Positions 8,960 through 18,502 of a DNA stretch of 64,000 bases are shown piece after piece. A program made the position numbers and the translations under genes. The notes under the pieces are model-generated. The model searched no databases, had not been told where the DNA came from, and saw only the letters and a list, made by a program, of their open reading frames with translations. The stretch's first letter is position 1; every line of letters starts with the position of its first letter. The stretch covers positions 1,674,001 through 1,738,000 of the forward strand of contig NZ_CP059557.1 of assembly GCF_022828475.1 (NCBI RefSeq), given 5' to 3'. Source of the DNA: Saccharopolyspora gloriosae. Lineage in GTDB: Bacteria > Actinomycetota > Actinomycetes > Mycobacteriales > Pseudonocardiaceae.

Positions 8960-8990
8960 TCCCGCTCGCCCGTGCGGCGGGCGAGCGGGA
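8960..8990 (-). terminator. Hairpin terminator after the APC permease
   Basis: The 12-bp stem TCCCGCTCGCCC / GGGCGAGCGGGA with a 7-nt loop lies just past the stop of the permease at 8999. No U-tract is evident, which is common in high-GC actinomycetes. Confidence 0.7.
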
Positions 8991-8998
8991 AATTCACA

Positions 8999-10381
8999 TC
9001 AGATGCGCGCGGATTCCCGCTCCGTGGAACGCCGCCGGGAGACGACGTAGCCGATGCCGAGGGCGATGACGAGGACCGGGGTGATGTAGAGCGCGATGAC
9101 CGTGTCGGAGTCGAAGGCCAGCAGCACCACGACCATGGCGAGGAACGCCAGCACCACGTAGTTCGAGTACGGAGCCCACGGCATCCGGAACGTGGTGGCC
9201 TGGATTTCACCGCGGGCGACCTTGCGGCGGAACCCGAGGTGCGCGATCACGATCATGCCCCAGGTGAACAGGGCACCGACGGTGCTGGCACTGGTGATGT
9301 AGGTGAACGCTTCCTCCGGTGCCACGTAGTTGAGCACAACACCGATGAGCATCGCGCCGAAGGTGACGGCGATGGCGCGCGACGGCACCGCCCGAGCGGA
9401 GAGCCTGCCGACCGCGTTCGGGGCGTGCCCGTCCTCGGACAGGGTGCGCAGCATGCGGCCGGTGGAGAAGATGCCGCTGTTGCAGGACGACAGCGCGGCG
9501 GTGATCACCACGAAGTTGATGATTCCGGCGGCGGCGGGGATGCCGATCAGGGCGAACGCTTGCACGAACGGGCTGCCGTCGGGGCTGAAGCTGGTCCACG
9601 GCACCAGCGCGGTCAGCGCGGCCAGCGCACCGACGTAGAAGATCAGGATCCGCAGCATCACGGCGTTGATGGCCTTCGGCAGCACCTGCTTCGGGTTTTT
9701 GCTCTCGCTGGCGGTCTGCCCGACCATCTCGACGCCGATGAACGCGAACATGACGATCTGGAACGCCAGCAGCGCGGAGGTGGGGCCATTGGGGAAGAAG
9801 CCGCCCTGCGACCAGATGTTGCTCACCGCGGCGGTGTCGCCGGCTTCGCTGAACCCGAAGATGAGGATCAGCGCCACGAGCACGATCATCGACACGATCG
9901 CCACGACCTTGATCAGCGCGAACCAGAACTCGAACTCGCCGAACAGCTTCACCGCGATCAGGTTGACCCCGCTGAGCACGATGAGCGCGCCGAGCGCCGG
10001 GATCCACTGCGGCAGTTCGGGGAACCAGAACTGGAAGTATTCGCCGACGGCGGTGATCTCGGCCATGCCGGTCACGATCCACACGAGCCAGTAGCCCCAG
10101 CCGGTGGCGAACTTGGCCCAGGGGCCGATGAACTCGCCGGCGTACTCCGCGAAGGAGCCGCTGACGGGGCGGTACATCAGCAGTTCGCCGAGGGCGCGCA
10201 TCACGAAGAAGATCATCACCCCGGCGATGGCGTAGATCAGCATCAGGCCGGGGCCGACCTGATTGAGGGCCTTGCCGGAGCCGAGGAACAGACCGACGCC
10301 GATCGCCCCGCCGAGGGCGATCATGTTGATGTGCCGGTTGCTCAGTTCCTTGCGGTATTCCTCGGGGGCGGGTTCGCTCAT
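8999..10381 (-). CDS. Amino-acid permease, APC superfamily (AAT type)
   Basis: A 460-residue, roughly 12-helix amino-acid/proton symporter. The amino end RKELSNRHINMIALGGAIG with GVGLFLGSG (about residues 27-36) is the diagnostic TM1 region of the amino-acid-transporter family that includes GabP, ProY, CycA and AroP. GELLMYRPVSGSFAEYA and MVGQTASESKNPKQ are further family blocks. The substrate cannot be fixed; the nearby glycine-controlled operon makes a Gly/Ser/Ala-type substrate attractive but unproven. The start ATG at 10381 has an AGAGAGAAG sequence upstream. It is separated from glyA by a strong terminator and so has its own promoter region (10382-10590). Confidence 0.9.
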   Translation of the reverse strand: MSEPAPEEYRKELSNRHINMIALGGAIGVGLFLGSGKALNQVGPGLMLIYAIAGVMIFFVMRALGELLMYRPVSGSFAEYAGEFIGPWAKFATGWGYWLVWIVTGMAEITAVGEYFQFWFPELPQWIPALGALIVLSGVNLIAVKLFGEFEFWFALIKVVAIVSMIVLVALILIFGFSEAGDTAAVSNIWSQGGFFPNGPTSALLAFQIVMFAFIGVEMVGQTASESKNPKQVLPKAINAVMLRILIFYVGALAALTALVPWTSFSPDGSPFVQAFALIGIPAAAGIINFVVITAALSSCNSGIFSTGRMLRTLSEDGHAPNAVGRLSARAVPSRAIAVTFGAMLIGVVLNYVAPEEAFTYITSASTVGALFTWGMIVIAHLGFRRKVARGEIQATTFRMPWAPYSNYVVLAFLAMVVVLLAFDSDTVIALYITPVLVIALGIGYVVSRRRSTERESARI

Positions 10382-10594
10382 CGCCGTGCTCCTGCAGAGA
10401 GAAGAGGTATTCGGTTGGACCGGTACTGTGCCACGCCGGATCGAGACGATCCCAGCAGGGTAGGTACGGGCTCAGGACGATTCTCGGCCTAAAAGTCGAC
10501 GATGCGCATGTGATCGCGATTGATGATCCGCTGACCTGCGATGATTACCCGAGGAATTGTTACACGGAGGATACGAACGCGCCGTGGTGAAACA

Positions 10595-10635
10595 CGAACG
10601 CCGCATTCCCGGACAAATCGGGAATGCGGCGTTCG
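10595..10635 (-). terminator. Strong hairpin terminator after glyA
   Basis: A perfect 17-bp stem, CGAACGCCGCATTCCCG (10595-10611) against 10619-10635, with a 7-nt loop. It lies about 40 nt past the stop codon of glyA on the minus strand and isolates the glycine operon from the permease. Confidence 0.85.
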
Positions 10636-10677
10636 GCTTGAAACATGATCGAGGGAAGTTATTCCCTCAGCGGATCA

Positions 10678-11958
10678 TCACAGGTTCGGGTACAGCGGCA
10701 GCGCGGTGGCGAGTGCTTCCACGCGCGTGCGGAGTTTGTCCGCCGTTTCGGTGTTGTAGGTGGGGTGGAGCGCTTGGGCGATGATGTCGGCGACTTCGGT
10801 GAATTCGGTGGTGCCGAAACCGCGGGTGGCCAGGGCGGGGGTGCCGATGCGCAGGCCGGAGGTGACCATCGGGGGCCGGGGGTCGTTGGGGACGGCGTTG
10901 CGGTTGACGGTGATGCCGATGTCGTGGAGGCGGTCTTCGGCTTGTTTGCCGTCGAGTTCGGAGTTGCGGAGGTCGACGAGCACGAGGTGGACGTCGGTGC
11001 CGCCGGAGACCAGGGACACGCCTGCTTGGGCGGTGTCGTCGGCGAGGAGTCGTTCGGCGAGGATGCGGGCGCCTTCGACGGTGCGGCGCTGGCGGTCGGC
11101 GAACTCGGGGGTCTGGGCGATCTTGAACAGGACTGCTTTGCCTGCGATGACGTGTTCGAGGGGGCCGCCCTGCTGGCCGGGGAACACCGCGGAGTTGAAC
11201 TTCTTCGCGAATTCGTCGCTGGTGGACAGGATCACGCCGCCGCGGGGGCCGCCGAGGGTTTTGTGCGTGGTGGTGGTGACCACGTGGGCGTGGGGCAGCG
11301 GTGAGGGGTGCAGGCCGGCGGCGACGAGTCCGGCGAAGTGGGCCATGTCGACCATGAGGTAGGCGCCGACTTCGTCGGCGATCTCGCGGAAGCGGGCGAA
11401 GTCGAGCTGGCGCGGGTAGGCCGACCAGCCCGCGACGATCAGCTGGGGGCGGTTCTCGCGGGCGAGGCGGGCGACTTCGTCCATGTCGACGCGGTGGTCG
11501 TCTTCGCGGACGTGGTAGGGCACCACGTTGTAGAGCTTGCCGGAGAAGTTGATTTTCATGCCGTGCGTGAGGTGCCCGCCGTGGGCGAGGTCCAGGCCCA
11601 TGATGGTGTCGCCCGGCTTGAGCAGCGCGTGCATCGCCGCGGCGTTGGCCTGCGCGCCCGAGTGCGGCTGCACGTTCGCGAACGATGCTCCGAACAGTTC
11701 TTTGACCCGGTCGATCGCGAGCTGCTCGACGACGTCGACGTGCTCGCAGCCGCCGTAGTAGCGCTTGCCGGGGTAGCCCTCGGCGTACTTGTTCGTCAAC
11801 ACCGAACCCTGCGCCTGCAACACGGCCTGCGGCGCGAAGTTCTCCGACGCGATCATCTCCAGCGTGTTCTGCTGACGGCCGAGCTCAGCGCCCACAGCAC
11901 TGGCCACCTCCGGATCCACGGCCGAAAGCTGGTCGTTGAACAGGTCCGGTGTCGACAT
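10678..11958 (-). CDS. glyA: Serine hydroxymethyltransferase
   Basis: Interconverts serine and glycine using PLP and tetrahydrofolate. The 426-residue length fits. Visible hallmarks are [12 protein letters not shown] (about residues 33-44), [18 protein letters not shown] (about 59-76), the PLP-lysine motif [14 protein letters not shown] and [15 protein letters not shown]. The start ATG at 11958 is preceded by AGGAGG; a TTG two codons upstream is less likely. It is the second gene after gcvT, about 90 nt downstream, so both are expected to follow the glycine riboswitch. It would recycle the one-carbon units produced by glycine cleavage. Confidence 0.96.
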   Translation of the reverse strand: MSTPDLFNDQLSAVDPEVASAVGAELGRQQNTLEMIASENFAPQAVLQAQGSVLTNKYAEGYPGKRYYGGCEHVDVVEQLAIDRVKELFGASFANVQPHSGAQANAAAMHALLKPGDTIMGLDLAHGGHLTHGMKINFSGKLYNVVPYHVREDDHRVDMDEVARLARENRPQLIVAGWSAYPRQLDFARFREIADEVGAYLMVDMAHFAGLVAAGLHPSPLPHAHVVTTTTHKTLGGPRGGVILSTSDEFAKKFNSAVFPGQQGGPLEHVIAGKAVLFKIAQTPEFADRQRRTVEGARILAERLLADDTAQAGVSLVSGGTDVHLVLVDLRNSELDGKQAEDRLHDIGITVNRNAVPNDPRPPMVTSGLRIGTPALATRGFGTTEFTEVADIIAQALHPTYNTETADKLRTRVEALATALPLYPNL

Positions 11959-12049
11959 GAGCAATTGCCTCCTGTGTTCGATCTGGGCTGCGCCGGAAAG
12001 GGTCCGGGCGGTCCTTTCGAGGTTCGTGGTGCCCGCGGGCGGTGCGGTC

Positions 12050-13165
12050 TCAGGCGGACCGGCGGTAGAACGGGGTCTCGACGACTTCCACGTCGATCGA
12101 CTTGCCGCGGATGTCGACCTGCAGCGCGGTGCCGATCGCGCTGTGCGCGCGGTCCACGTAGGCCATCGCGATCGGGTGGCCCAGCGTCGGCGATGGTGCC
12201 CCGCTGGTCACTTCGCCGATCTCGGCGCCGTCGGTGTCGAGCACGCGGTAACCGTGCCTGGGGGCGCGGCGGGCGTCGGTGCGCAGACCCACGAGGGTGC
12301 GTTCCGTCGGCGCCTGCGCGACCTTCGCCAACGCCTCCTTGCCGACGAAGTCACCGGGCTTGTCCAGCTTCACGACGCGGCCGAGGTTCGCGTGGAACGG
12401 CGTCAGGGACGCGGAGAGCTCGTTGCCGTACAGCGGCATGCCCGCTTCCAGCCGCAGCGTGTCCCGGCAGGACAATCCGGCGGGGATGAGGCCGTGCGCG
12501 GCGCCGGAGTCGGTCAGCGCCCGCCACACGGCCGGTGCGTCGGCGGGCGAGGTGAACAGTTCGAAACCGTCCTCGCCGGTGTAGCCGGTGCGCGCCAGCA
12601 GCACGTCGGCGCCCGCGACCTCGCTGGGGTATCCGGCGAAGTACTTGACGCCGGACAGGTCGGTCGCGGTCAGCGGTGCCAGGATCTCCACGGCTTTCGG
12701 GCCTTGCACGGCGATCAGCGCGTAGTCGTCGGAGACGTCCTGGTGAGTCGCGTCGAACCCGGAGACCCGGTCGGCGAGCTCGGCGGAGACCACGGCGGCG
12801 TTGGCGGCGTTGGCGACCACCAGATATTCGTGCTCGCCGAGCCGGTAGACGATGAGGTCGTCGAGCACGCCGCCTTCGGCGTTGCACAGCATGGTGTAGC
12901 GGGCGCGGCCTTCGGTGATTCCCGAGGACTTCGTGACGAGCGCGTAGTCGAGCGCCTCGGCGGCCTGCGGTCCGCTGATGCGGATCTCGCCCATGTGCGA
13001 GAGGTCGAACAGGCCCGCGGCGGTGCGCACGGCCTGGTGCTCCGCGGTGTCCCCGGTGTAGCGGACCGGCATCCGCCAACCGGCGAACTCGGTGAAGTGG
13101 GCGCCCAGGGACGCATGGATCTCTCCGAGCGGTGTTTCTCGCAGGGAGGGGGACGACGACGTCAT
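12050..13165 (-). CDS. gcvT: Glycine cleavage system T protein (aminomethyltransferase)
   Basis: Transfers the methylene group from aminomethylated H protein to tetrahydrofolate. 371 residues. Family blocks: [12 protein letters not shown] (about residues 25-36), [15 protein letters not shown] (about 51-65), [16 protein letters not shown] (about 190-205), [18 protein letters not shown]-type block (here [16 protein letters not shown]) and the C-terminal [19 protein letters not shown]. The start ATG at 13165 follows GAGGAG. GcvH and GcvP are not in the window. A tandem glycine riboswitch lies directly upstream, so it is induced by glycine, together with glyA. Confidence 0.95.
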   Translation of the reverse strand: MTSSSPSLRETPLGEIHASLGAHFTEFAGWRMPVRYTGDTAEHQAVRTAAGLFDLSHMGEIRISGPQAAEALDYALVTKSSGITEGRARYTMLCNAEGGVLDDLIVYRLGEHEYLVVANAANAAVVSAELADRVSGFDATHQDVSDDYALIAVQGPKAVEILAPLTATDLSGVKYFAGYPSEVAGADVLLARTGYTGEDGFELFTSPADAPAVWRALTDSGAAHGLIPAGLSCRDTLRLEAGMPLYGNELSASLTPFHANLGRVVKLDKPGDFVGKEALAKVAQAPTERTLVGLRTDARRAPRHGYRVLDTDGAEIGEVTSGAPSPTLGHPIAMAYVDRAHSAIGTALQVDIRGKSIDVEVVETPFYRRSA

Positions 13166-13274
13166 GGTGCGGAACTCCTCCTCATGGGCACCGATCACGT
13201 CCGAGGGACCGGTTGCGGCCACTTCCAGCAGAAACCATATCCGGGGTCCCTCGACGGCGACGGGCGCGGGCGTG

Positions 13275-13496
13275 CGCTGGCCGGTCTCCCCGGAGTCATT
13301 GGCCTGAGAGTTTCACCGCTCGTCGGCGGTTTGCACCTTGGGCGAGGGACACGAGTCCCTGCTTTTCTCCGTGATCGCCTGGTGTCGTGCGGTGCGGGGC
13401 CTGAGAGTTTGATGGGGAGATTGCTCCTTCGGCGCTGCACCCAGGAATCGCATCCTGCACGGACCAGGGGCTCCTGGCGGGGCACAGACTCTCCCG
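13275..13496 (-). promoter_or_regulatory. Tandem glycine riboswitch controlling gcvT-glyA
   Basis: Read on the minus strand, the first aptamer (about 13495-13399) opens with GGGAGAGTC and carries GCCGAAGGAGCAAT and AAACTCTCAGGCC. The second (about 13372-13300) carries CCCAAGGTGCAAACCGCC and again AAACTCTCAGG. The duplicated AAGG-GCAA and CTCTCAGG cores are the hallmark of cooperative two-aptamer glycine riboswitches that commonly activate the glycine cleavage system. The ACTCCGGGGAGA segment after aptamer 2 (about 13275-13298) could be the expression platform. It fills most of the 13223-13592 gap. Confidence 0.93.
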
Positions 13497-13592
13497 CACG
13501 ACGTCGTCGGCGTTGATGTCTCGTCTTCTGTTGTGGTCCGAAACGCTACGGAGATCACAGTTCGCAGTCAATCGAACGTGAGCGTGATCCCG

Positions 13593-14264
13593 TCACCCTC
13601 CGGAGTCGGCCTGCCGGCCCTCGGCGTGCTCCGCGGACGATTCCGTGACCTGCTCGAACTGCGCTTGCAGGCCGTCCACCAGTGCTCGCAGTGCGAGTTC
13701 GAAGCTGTCGTCGTCGATCTCCGCGGCGTGTTCGCGCAGCAGGTGGGCGTTGCGCAGGTGCGGGAACCGTTCGTCGTAGATCCCGGCGTCGTCGACGAAA
13801 CCGCCTGCGAACGAGCCCATCGCGGAACCGACCACCAGGTACTTGGTGGAGGCTCCGATCATCGTGGCGTACCGGGGCGGCCAGCCCGCGCTGGTCAGGC
13901 CGCCGTGCACGGCGTCGGCGCGGCTCAGCGAGGTCTCGCGGCGGGCGGGTCCGGAGGCCATGAACGGCACCAGGTTCGGGTGCGCGGCCAGCGCGGCGCG
14001 GTAGGAGCGCGCCCAGCGGACCAGGCCGGTGCGCCAGTCGGTGCTGAAGCCGGTGGTGTCGACGGTGGCCATCACGTCGTTGGCGACGTCGTGCAGCAGG
14101 GCCTCTTTCGTCGCGACGTGGTTGTACAGCGACGCGGCGCGAACACCGAGCGCTTCGGCGAGTTTGCGCATGGACAGCGCTTCCAGGCCGTGCGTGTCGA
14201 TGATCACCAAGGCGTGTTCGCGGATGCGATCCGGTGTGAGCTGAGGGCTCTTCGGCCTGCCCAT
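13593..14264 (-). CDS. TetR-family transcriptional regulator
   Basis: A 223-residue regulator. The N-terminal helix-turn-helix reads SMRKLAEALGVRAASLYNHV (about residues 30-49) with the typical KEALLHDV continuation. The C-terminal portion resembles TetR_C-type ligand domains of fatty-acid or steroid regulators. The start ATG at 14264 follows CAGGAG by 7 nt. It is divergent from an acyl-CoA ligase/acyl-CoA dehydrogenase operon with a perfect palindrome between (14402-14416), so it probably represses that catabolic operon and responds to an acyl-CoA or carboxylate. Confidence 0.87.
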   Translation of the reverse strand: MGRPKSPQLTPDRIREHALVIIDTHGLEALSMRKLAEALGVRAASLYNHVATKEALLHDVANDVMATVDTTGFSTDWRTGLVRWARSYRAALAAHPNLVPFMASGPARRETSLSRADAVHGGLTSAGWPPRYATMIGASTKYLVVGSAMGSFAGGFVDDAGIYDERFPHLRNAHLLREHAAEIDDDSFELALRALVDGLQAQFEQVTESSAEHAEGRQADSGG

Positions 14265-14401
14265 GCCGCGCTCCTGCCTGCCTGGTCCACGTAGGCCGGT
14301 CCGTTGCCGCACCGTGGTCGGCCGATTGCCCTGCGATGACTCCGCACAGTGTCCGACGCGGCGGTCTTGCCGTGGTCCGCGGGGTGGTCCTAGAGTCCGA
14401 A

Positions 14402-14416
14402 ACTAACGACGTTAGT
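14402..14416. promoter_or_regulatory. TetR operator-like palindrome ACTAACG-A-CGTTAGT
   Basis: A perfect 15-bp palindrome with central A in the divergent region, 68 nt before the acyl-CoA ligase start. The TAACG/CGTTA half sites are typical of actinobacterial TetR operators in fatty-acid genes. Probably bound by the adjacent TetR protein. Confidence 0.7.
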
Positions 14417-14483
14417 CGTCTGGTGTCCATCGGCGGACGTGGTTCCCGATCGGCGTTGGGCGACGTCATCACGGAGGTGGACG

Positions 14484-16070
<1,587 letters not shown>

Positions 16071-16075
16071 TCACC

Positions 16076-16106
16076 CGGGCAGGCGGGCGGCTCGCCCGCC
16101 TGCCCG
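16076..16106. other. Intercistronic 13-bp hairpin between ligase and dehydrogenase genes
   Basis: CGGGCAGGCGGGC pairs perfectly with GCCCGCCTGCCCG around a 5-nt loop, 6 nt after the ligase stop and 43 nt before the acyl-CoA dehydrogenase start. It may attenuate, stabilise or separate the messages; it may equally be a true terminator. Confidence 0.6.
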
Positions 16107-16148
16107 AGCAGTGAAATCCCTCGACCGCGCCGAAAGGAAACGCCACCG

Positions 16149-17327
16149 ATGGTCGACTTCTCCCTCACCGAGACCGAACGCGATATTCGGGATTGGGTGC
16201 GCACCTTTGTGCAGCGCGAACTGATGCCGCTGGAGCAGGAGGTGCTGCGCCGGGAGCGCAACCACGAGCGCGGCCTGACCCGCGAGGAGCTCAAGGACCT
16301 GCGGCAGAAGGCCCGCGACGCCGGGTTCTGGGGAGTGCAGACGCCGGAGGAGTACGGCGGGATGGACCTCTCCGCGGTGCTCACGGCGCTCATCGAGATC
16401 GAGCTCGGCCGCACGTTCGTGCCGTTCAGCTTCGGCGGCTACGCGGACAACATCCTCTACCACGCCAACGAGGACCAGAAGCAGCGTTACCTGGTCCCCA
16501 CCATCGAGGGGGAGCGCAAGTCCTGCTTCGCGATCACCGAGCCCGGCGCCGGTTCGGACGCGAAGAACCTGCGCACCACGGCCCGCAAAGAGGGCTCGGA
16601 GTGGGTGATCGACGGCGAGAAGACGTTCATCACCGGCGGCATCGACGCCGACTTCACGATGGTCTTCGCCGTCACCGACAAGGAGAAGGGCGCCGACGGC
16701 GGCGTCACCTGCTTCCTCGCCGACCGCGACGCGGGCTGGCGATCGGAGCCGATCGAGATCATGGGCGAGTGGGACCGCCAACCGGCCGCGTTGGTCTTCG
16801 ACGGCGTGCGGGTGCCGGAGGAGAACGTGCTCGGCGAGGTCGGCGGCGGTTTCAAGCTGGCCATGCAGTGGATCGGCCGCGGCCGCTACCTGCTGCCCGC
16901 CCGCGCTCTCGGTGGTTGTGAGCGCATGATGGAAATGTCGATGGACTACGCCCGCAACCGGCAGACGTTCGGTGCGCCCATCGCGGATCGCCAGGCCATC
17001 CAGTGGATGATCGCGGACTCCGCGGTGGAGATCGAGGCGCTGCGCTGGCTGGTGCTGCAGGCGGCGTGGCAGGCGGATCAGGGCGCCGATTCCCGGCACG
17101 CCCAGTCCATCGCGAAGCTCTACGGCGGCACCCGCGCCAACGAGATCGTGGACCGGATGTTGCAGATCCACGGCGGCATGGGCTACACGCGTGAGCTGCC
17201 CATCGAGCGCTGGTACCGCGACATCCGGCTGCTGCGCATCTTCGAGGGAACCGACGAGATCCAGCGCCGCACCATCGCCCGCAACCTGCTCAAGGGGCAC
17301 GCCTCGGTCAGCGGCGTGCTCGGATGA
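16149..17327 (+). CDS. Acyl-CoA dehydrogenase
   Basis: A 392-residue flavoenzyme that forms the 2,3-double bond of an acyl-CoA. Signatures: CFAITEPGAGSDAKNLRTTA (about residues 124-143), DGEKTFITGG (about 154-163), MDYARNRQTFGAPIADRQAIQ (about 258-278), and the C-terminal RIFEGTDEIQRR with the Glu at the catalytic-base position of medium/short-chain enzymes (about 366). The start ATG at 16149 follows GAAAGGAAA. It pairs with the upstream acyl-CoA ligase; an electron-transfer flavoprotein would accept its electrons. The acyl specificity is unknown. Confidence 0.95.
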   Translation: MVDFSLTETERDIRDWVRTFVQRELMPLEQEVLRRERNHERGLTREELKDLRQKARDAGFWGVQTPEEYGGMDLSAVLTALIEIELGRTFVPFSFGGYADNILYHANEDQKQRYLVPTIEGERKSCFAITEPGAGSDAKNLRTTARKEGSEWVIDGEKTFITGGIDADFTMVFAVTDKEKGADGGVTCFLADRDAGWRSEPIEIMGEWDRQPAALVFDGVRVPEENVLGEVGGGFKLAMQWIGRGRYLLPARALGGCERMMEMSMDYARNRQTFGAPIADRQAIQWMIADSAVEIEALRWLVLQAAWQADQGADSRHAQSIAKLYGGTRANEIVDRMLQIHGGMGYTRELPIERWYRDIRLLRIFEGTDEIQRRTIARNLLKGHASVSGVLG

Positions 17328-17407
17328 TCGGGTGGGGCCTCGATTCGGTGTCCGAATTGCCGGTAGCCTGATCGTAGGCGTACCGACCGGCCCGATTGGG
17401 AGCTGCC

Positions 17408-17566
17408 ATGTCGTTGTTCAAGAAGCTGACCGACTTCGCCAAGAGCCCGCAGGGCAAGAAGGCGATCGACCAGGCGAAGCGATACGCGAGCGACCCGAAG
17501 AACAAGGCCAAGATCGACCAGGTGAAGAACCGCTTCACCGGCGGCGGCAAGGGCAACAGCCACTGA
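17408..17566 (+). CDS. Small basic protein, MT0933-type antitoxin-like
   Basis: A 52-residue Lys-rich protein beginning MSLFKKLTDFAKSP with an ATG 5 nt after GGGAG. The opening and the amphipathic helix pattern resemble the small MT0933/Rv0909-like antitoxin family of actinomycetes, but there is no cognate toxin immediately beside it, so the role is tentative. From codon 4 to the stop it is repeated almost perfectly (one mismatch in 151 nt) at 18310-18460. A strong terminator follows each copy. Confidence 0.65.
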   Translation: MSLFKKLTDFAKSPQGKKAIDQAKRYASDPKNKAKIDQVKNRFTGGGKGNSH

Positions 17567-17580
17567 TCTGCCACTTCCAC

Positions 17581-17611
17581 GATGGCCCCCGGCGTGCAGC
17601 CGGGGGCCATC
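17581..17611 (+). terminator. Hairpin terminator after the 52-residue gene
   Basis: GATGGCCCCCGGC (17581-17593) pairs with GCCGGGGGCCATC (17599-17611) around GTGCA. A near-identical hairpin follows the second gene copy at 18472-18501. Confidence 0.85.
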
Positions 17612-17657
17612 GTCATGCCAGGGGAGCGCGTCACCTGGACATGGTTCGCACAAGGGG

Positions 17658-17685
17658 TGCTACCGCCTGGTATCACGCGGTAGCA
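17658..17685. promoter_or_regulatory. Inverted repeat operator of the toxin-antitoxin module
   Basis: TGCTACCGC (17658-17666) and GCGGTAGCA (17677-17685), 10 nt apart, lie immediately before the antitoxin gene. RHH antitoxins usually bind such repeats and autoregulate. The right arm reaches the ATG at 17685, favouring the later antitoxin start. Confidence 0.65.
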
Positions 17686-17693
17686 TGGTGGGC

Positions 17694-17891
17694 GTGGCTA
17701 TGACACTGAGGCTCAGCGAGGATGACAACGCCAGGCTTCGTGAGGCAGCGGATCGCGAGGGGCGGTCCATGCACGAGATCGCGATCGCCGCGTTGCACCA
17801 ATACTTCGAGCGGCATGAGGAGTTCCGTGCCGCGGAGGTGCGTCGCTTCCTCGCTGAGGACGCGGAGCTGTTGAGGCTGCTGGCCGAATGA
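17694..17891 (+). CDS. Ribbon-helix-helix antitoxin of a Doc module
   Basis: A protein of 63-68 residues depending on start (ATG 17685, GTG 17694 or ATG 17700). The core MTLRLSEDDNARLREAADRE with GRSMHEIAIAALHQYFE is a ribbon-helix-helix/CopG-like fold, followed by an acidic tail that would wrap the toxin. The two later starts are preferred because the first ATG lies inside the operator repeat. The stop overlaps the toxin ATG (ATGA), showing translational coupling. It would neutralise Doc and repress the module. Confidence 0.82.
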   Translation: MAMTLRLSEDDNARLREAADREGRSMHEIAIAALHQYFERHEEFRAAEVRRFLAEDAELLRLLAE

Positions 17892-18277
17892 CCGATCACG
17901 TGGAGCTCGATGATGCGATCTATCTGATCGAGCAGGCGTTGCCCGAGCCCGTGATGGACATCGTGCGGGACTGGGGATTGCTGGAGTCGGCTTTGCATCG
18001 GCCACGTGCGACGGTCTTCGGCACGGACGCCTACCCGCACCTTGATCAGAAAGCTGCGGCTCTCCTGCTCGCCTTGGCTCGGAATCACCCGTTGGTCGAT
18101 GGGAACAAGCGCTTGGCGTGGCTAGCCACCCGTTTCTTCTACGTCAAGAACGGGTTCGATCTGCGTGCGGGTGATCCGGTCGAGGCGAACTCGTTCGTCC
18201 GGGCCGTTGCCGTGGGTGAGTACGAGGTCGACGATCTCGCCAAGGAGCTCGGTACTCGAGTCGTAAGACGACCGTGA
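17888..18277 (+). CDS. doc: Doc-type (Fic-fold) toxin
   Basis: A 129-residue Fic-fold protein. The active-site motif is HPLVDGNKRLAW (about residues 66-77), equivalent to the Hx(F/L)xDGNKR signature of Doc toxins, which phosphorylate EF-Tu and stop translation. Catalytic His, Asp, Asn, Lys and Arg are all present, so it looks active. The start overlaps the antitoxin stop. The stop at 18275-18277 is in the same frame as, and 33 nt before, the promoterless second copy of the small gene. Confidence 0.88.
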   Translation: MTDHVELDDAIYLIEQALPEPVMDIVRDWGLLESALHRPRATVFGTDAYPHLDQKAAALLLALARNHPLVDGNKRLAWLATRFFYVKNGFDLRAGDPVEANSFVRAVAVGEYEVDDLAKELGTRVVRRP

Positions 18278-18309
18278 TTTCACCGGGTACCGGGCCGGTG
18301 CCCGAGGGG

Positions 18310-18460
18310 GTTCAAGAAGCTGACCGACTTCGCCAAGAGCCCGCAGGGCAAGAAGGCGATCGACCAGGCGAAGCGATACGCGAGCGACCCGAAGAACAAG
18401 GCCAAGATCGACCAGGTGAAGAACCGCTTCACCGGCGGCGGCAAGGGCAAGAGCCACTGA
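18310..18460 (+). pseudogene. Start-less second copy of the 52-residue gene
   Basis: Identical but for one base to codons 4-53 of the gene at 17408. Between the Doc stop and the repeat there is no ATG, GTG or TTG in frame, and no ribosome site, so it should not be translated. It is interpreted as the displaced 3' part of the original gene. Confidence 0.8.
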
Positions 18461-18471
18461 TCTGCCTCCAC

Positions 18472-18501
18472 GATGGCCCCCGGTCGAAGCCGGGGGCCAT
18501 C
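18472..18501. terminator. Bidirectional hairpin between the repeat and the immunity gene
   Basis: GATGGCCCCCGG and CCGGGGGCCATC form a 12-bp stem with a 6-nt loop, 11 nt after the pseudogene stop and directly next to the stop of the minus-strand gene at 18503. Confidence 0.8.
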
Positions 18502-18502
18502 G

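Larger units (their letters stand above)
17416..18460 (+). repeat. 151-bp direct repeats (17416-17566 and 18310-18460) bracketing the Doc cassette
   Basis: Both repeats run from the fourth codon of the small gene to its stop and differ at one base (Asn versus Lys codon near the end). Their terminators are also similar. The left copy has promoter, ribosome site and start; the right copy has none. The 740 nt between them hold only the RHH-Doc module. This is the geometry of an insertion into the 5' part of a gene or of a duplication with insertion. Confidence 0.85.

Noticed and set aside
8972-10492. A 506-residue open frame on the plus strand
   Set aside because: It is the antisense of the amino-acid permease; composition is Asp/Gly/Arg/His-rich low complexity, typical of antisense frames in high-GC genomes.
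12351-13079. A 242-residue alternative frame inside gcvT
   Set aside because: Arg-rich shadow of gcvT on the same strand in another frame.
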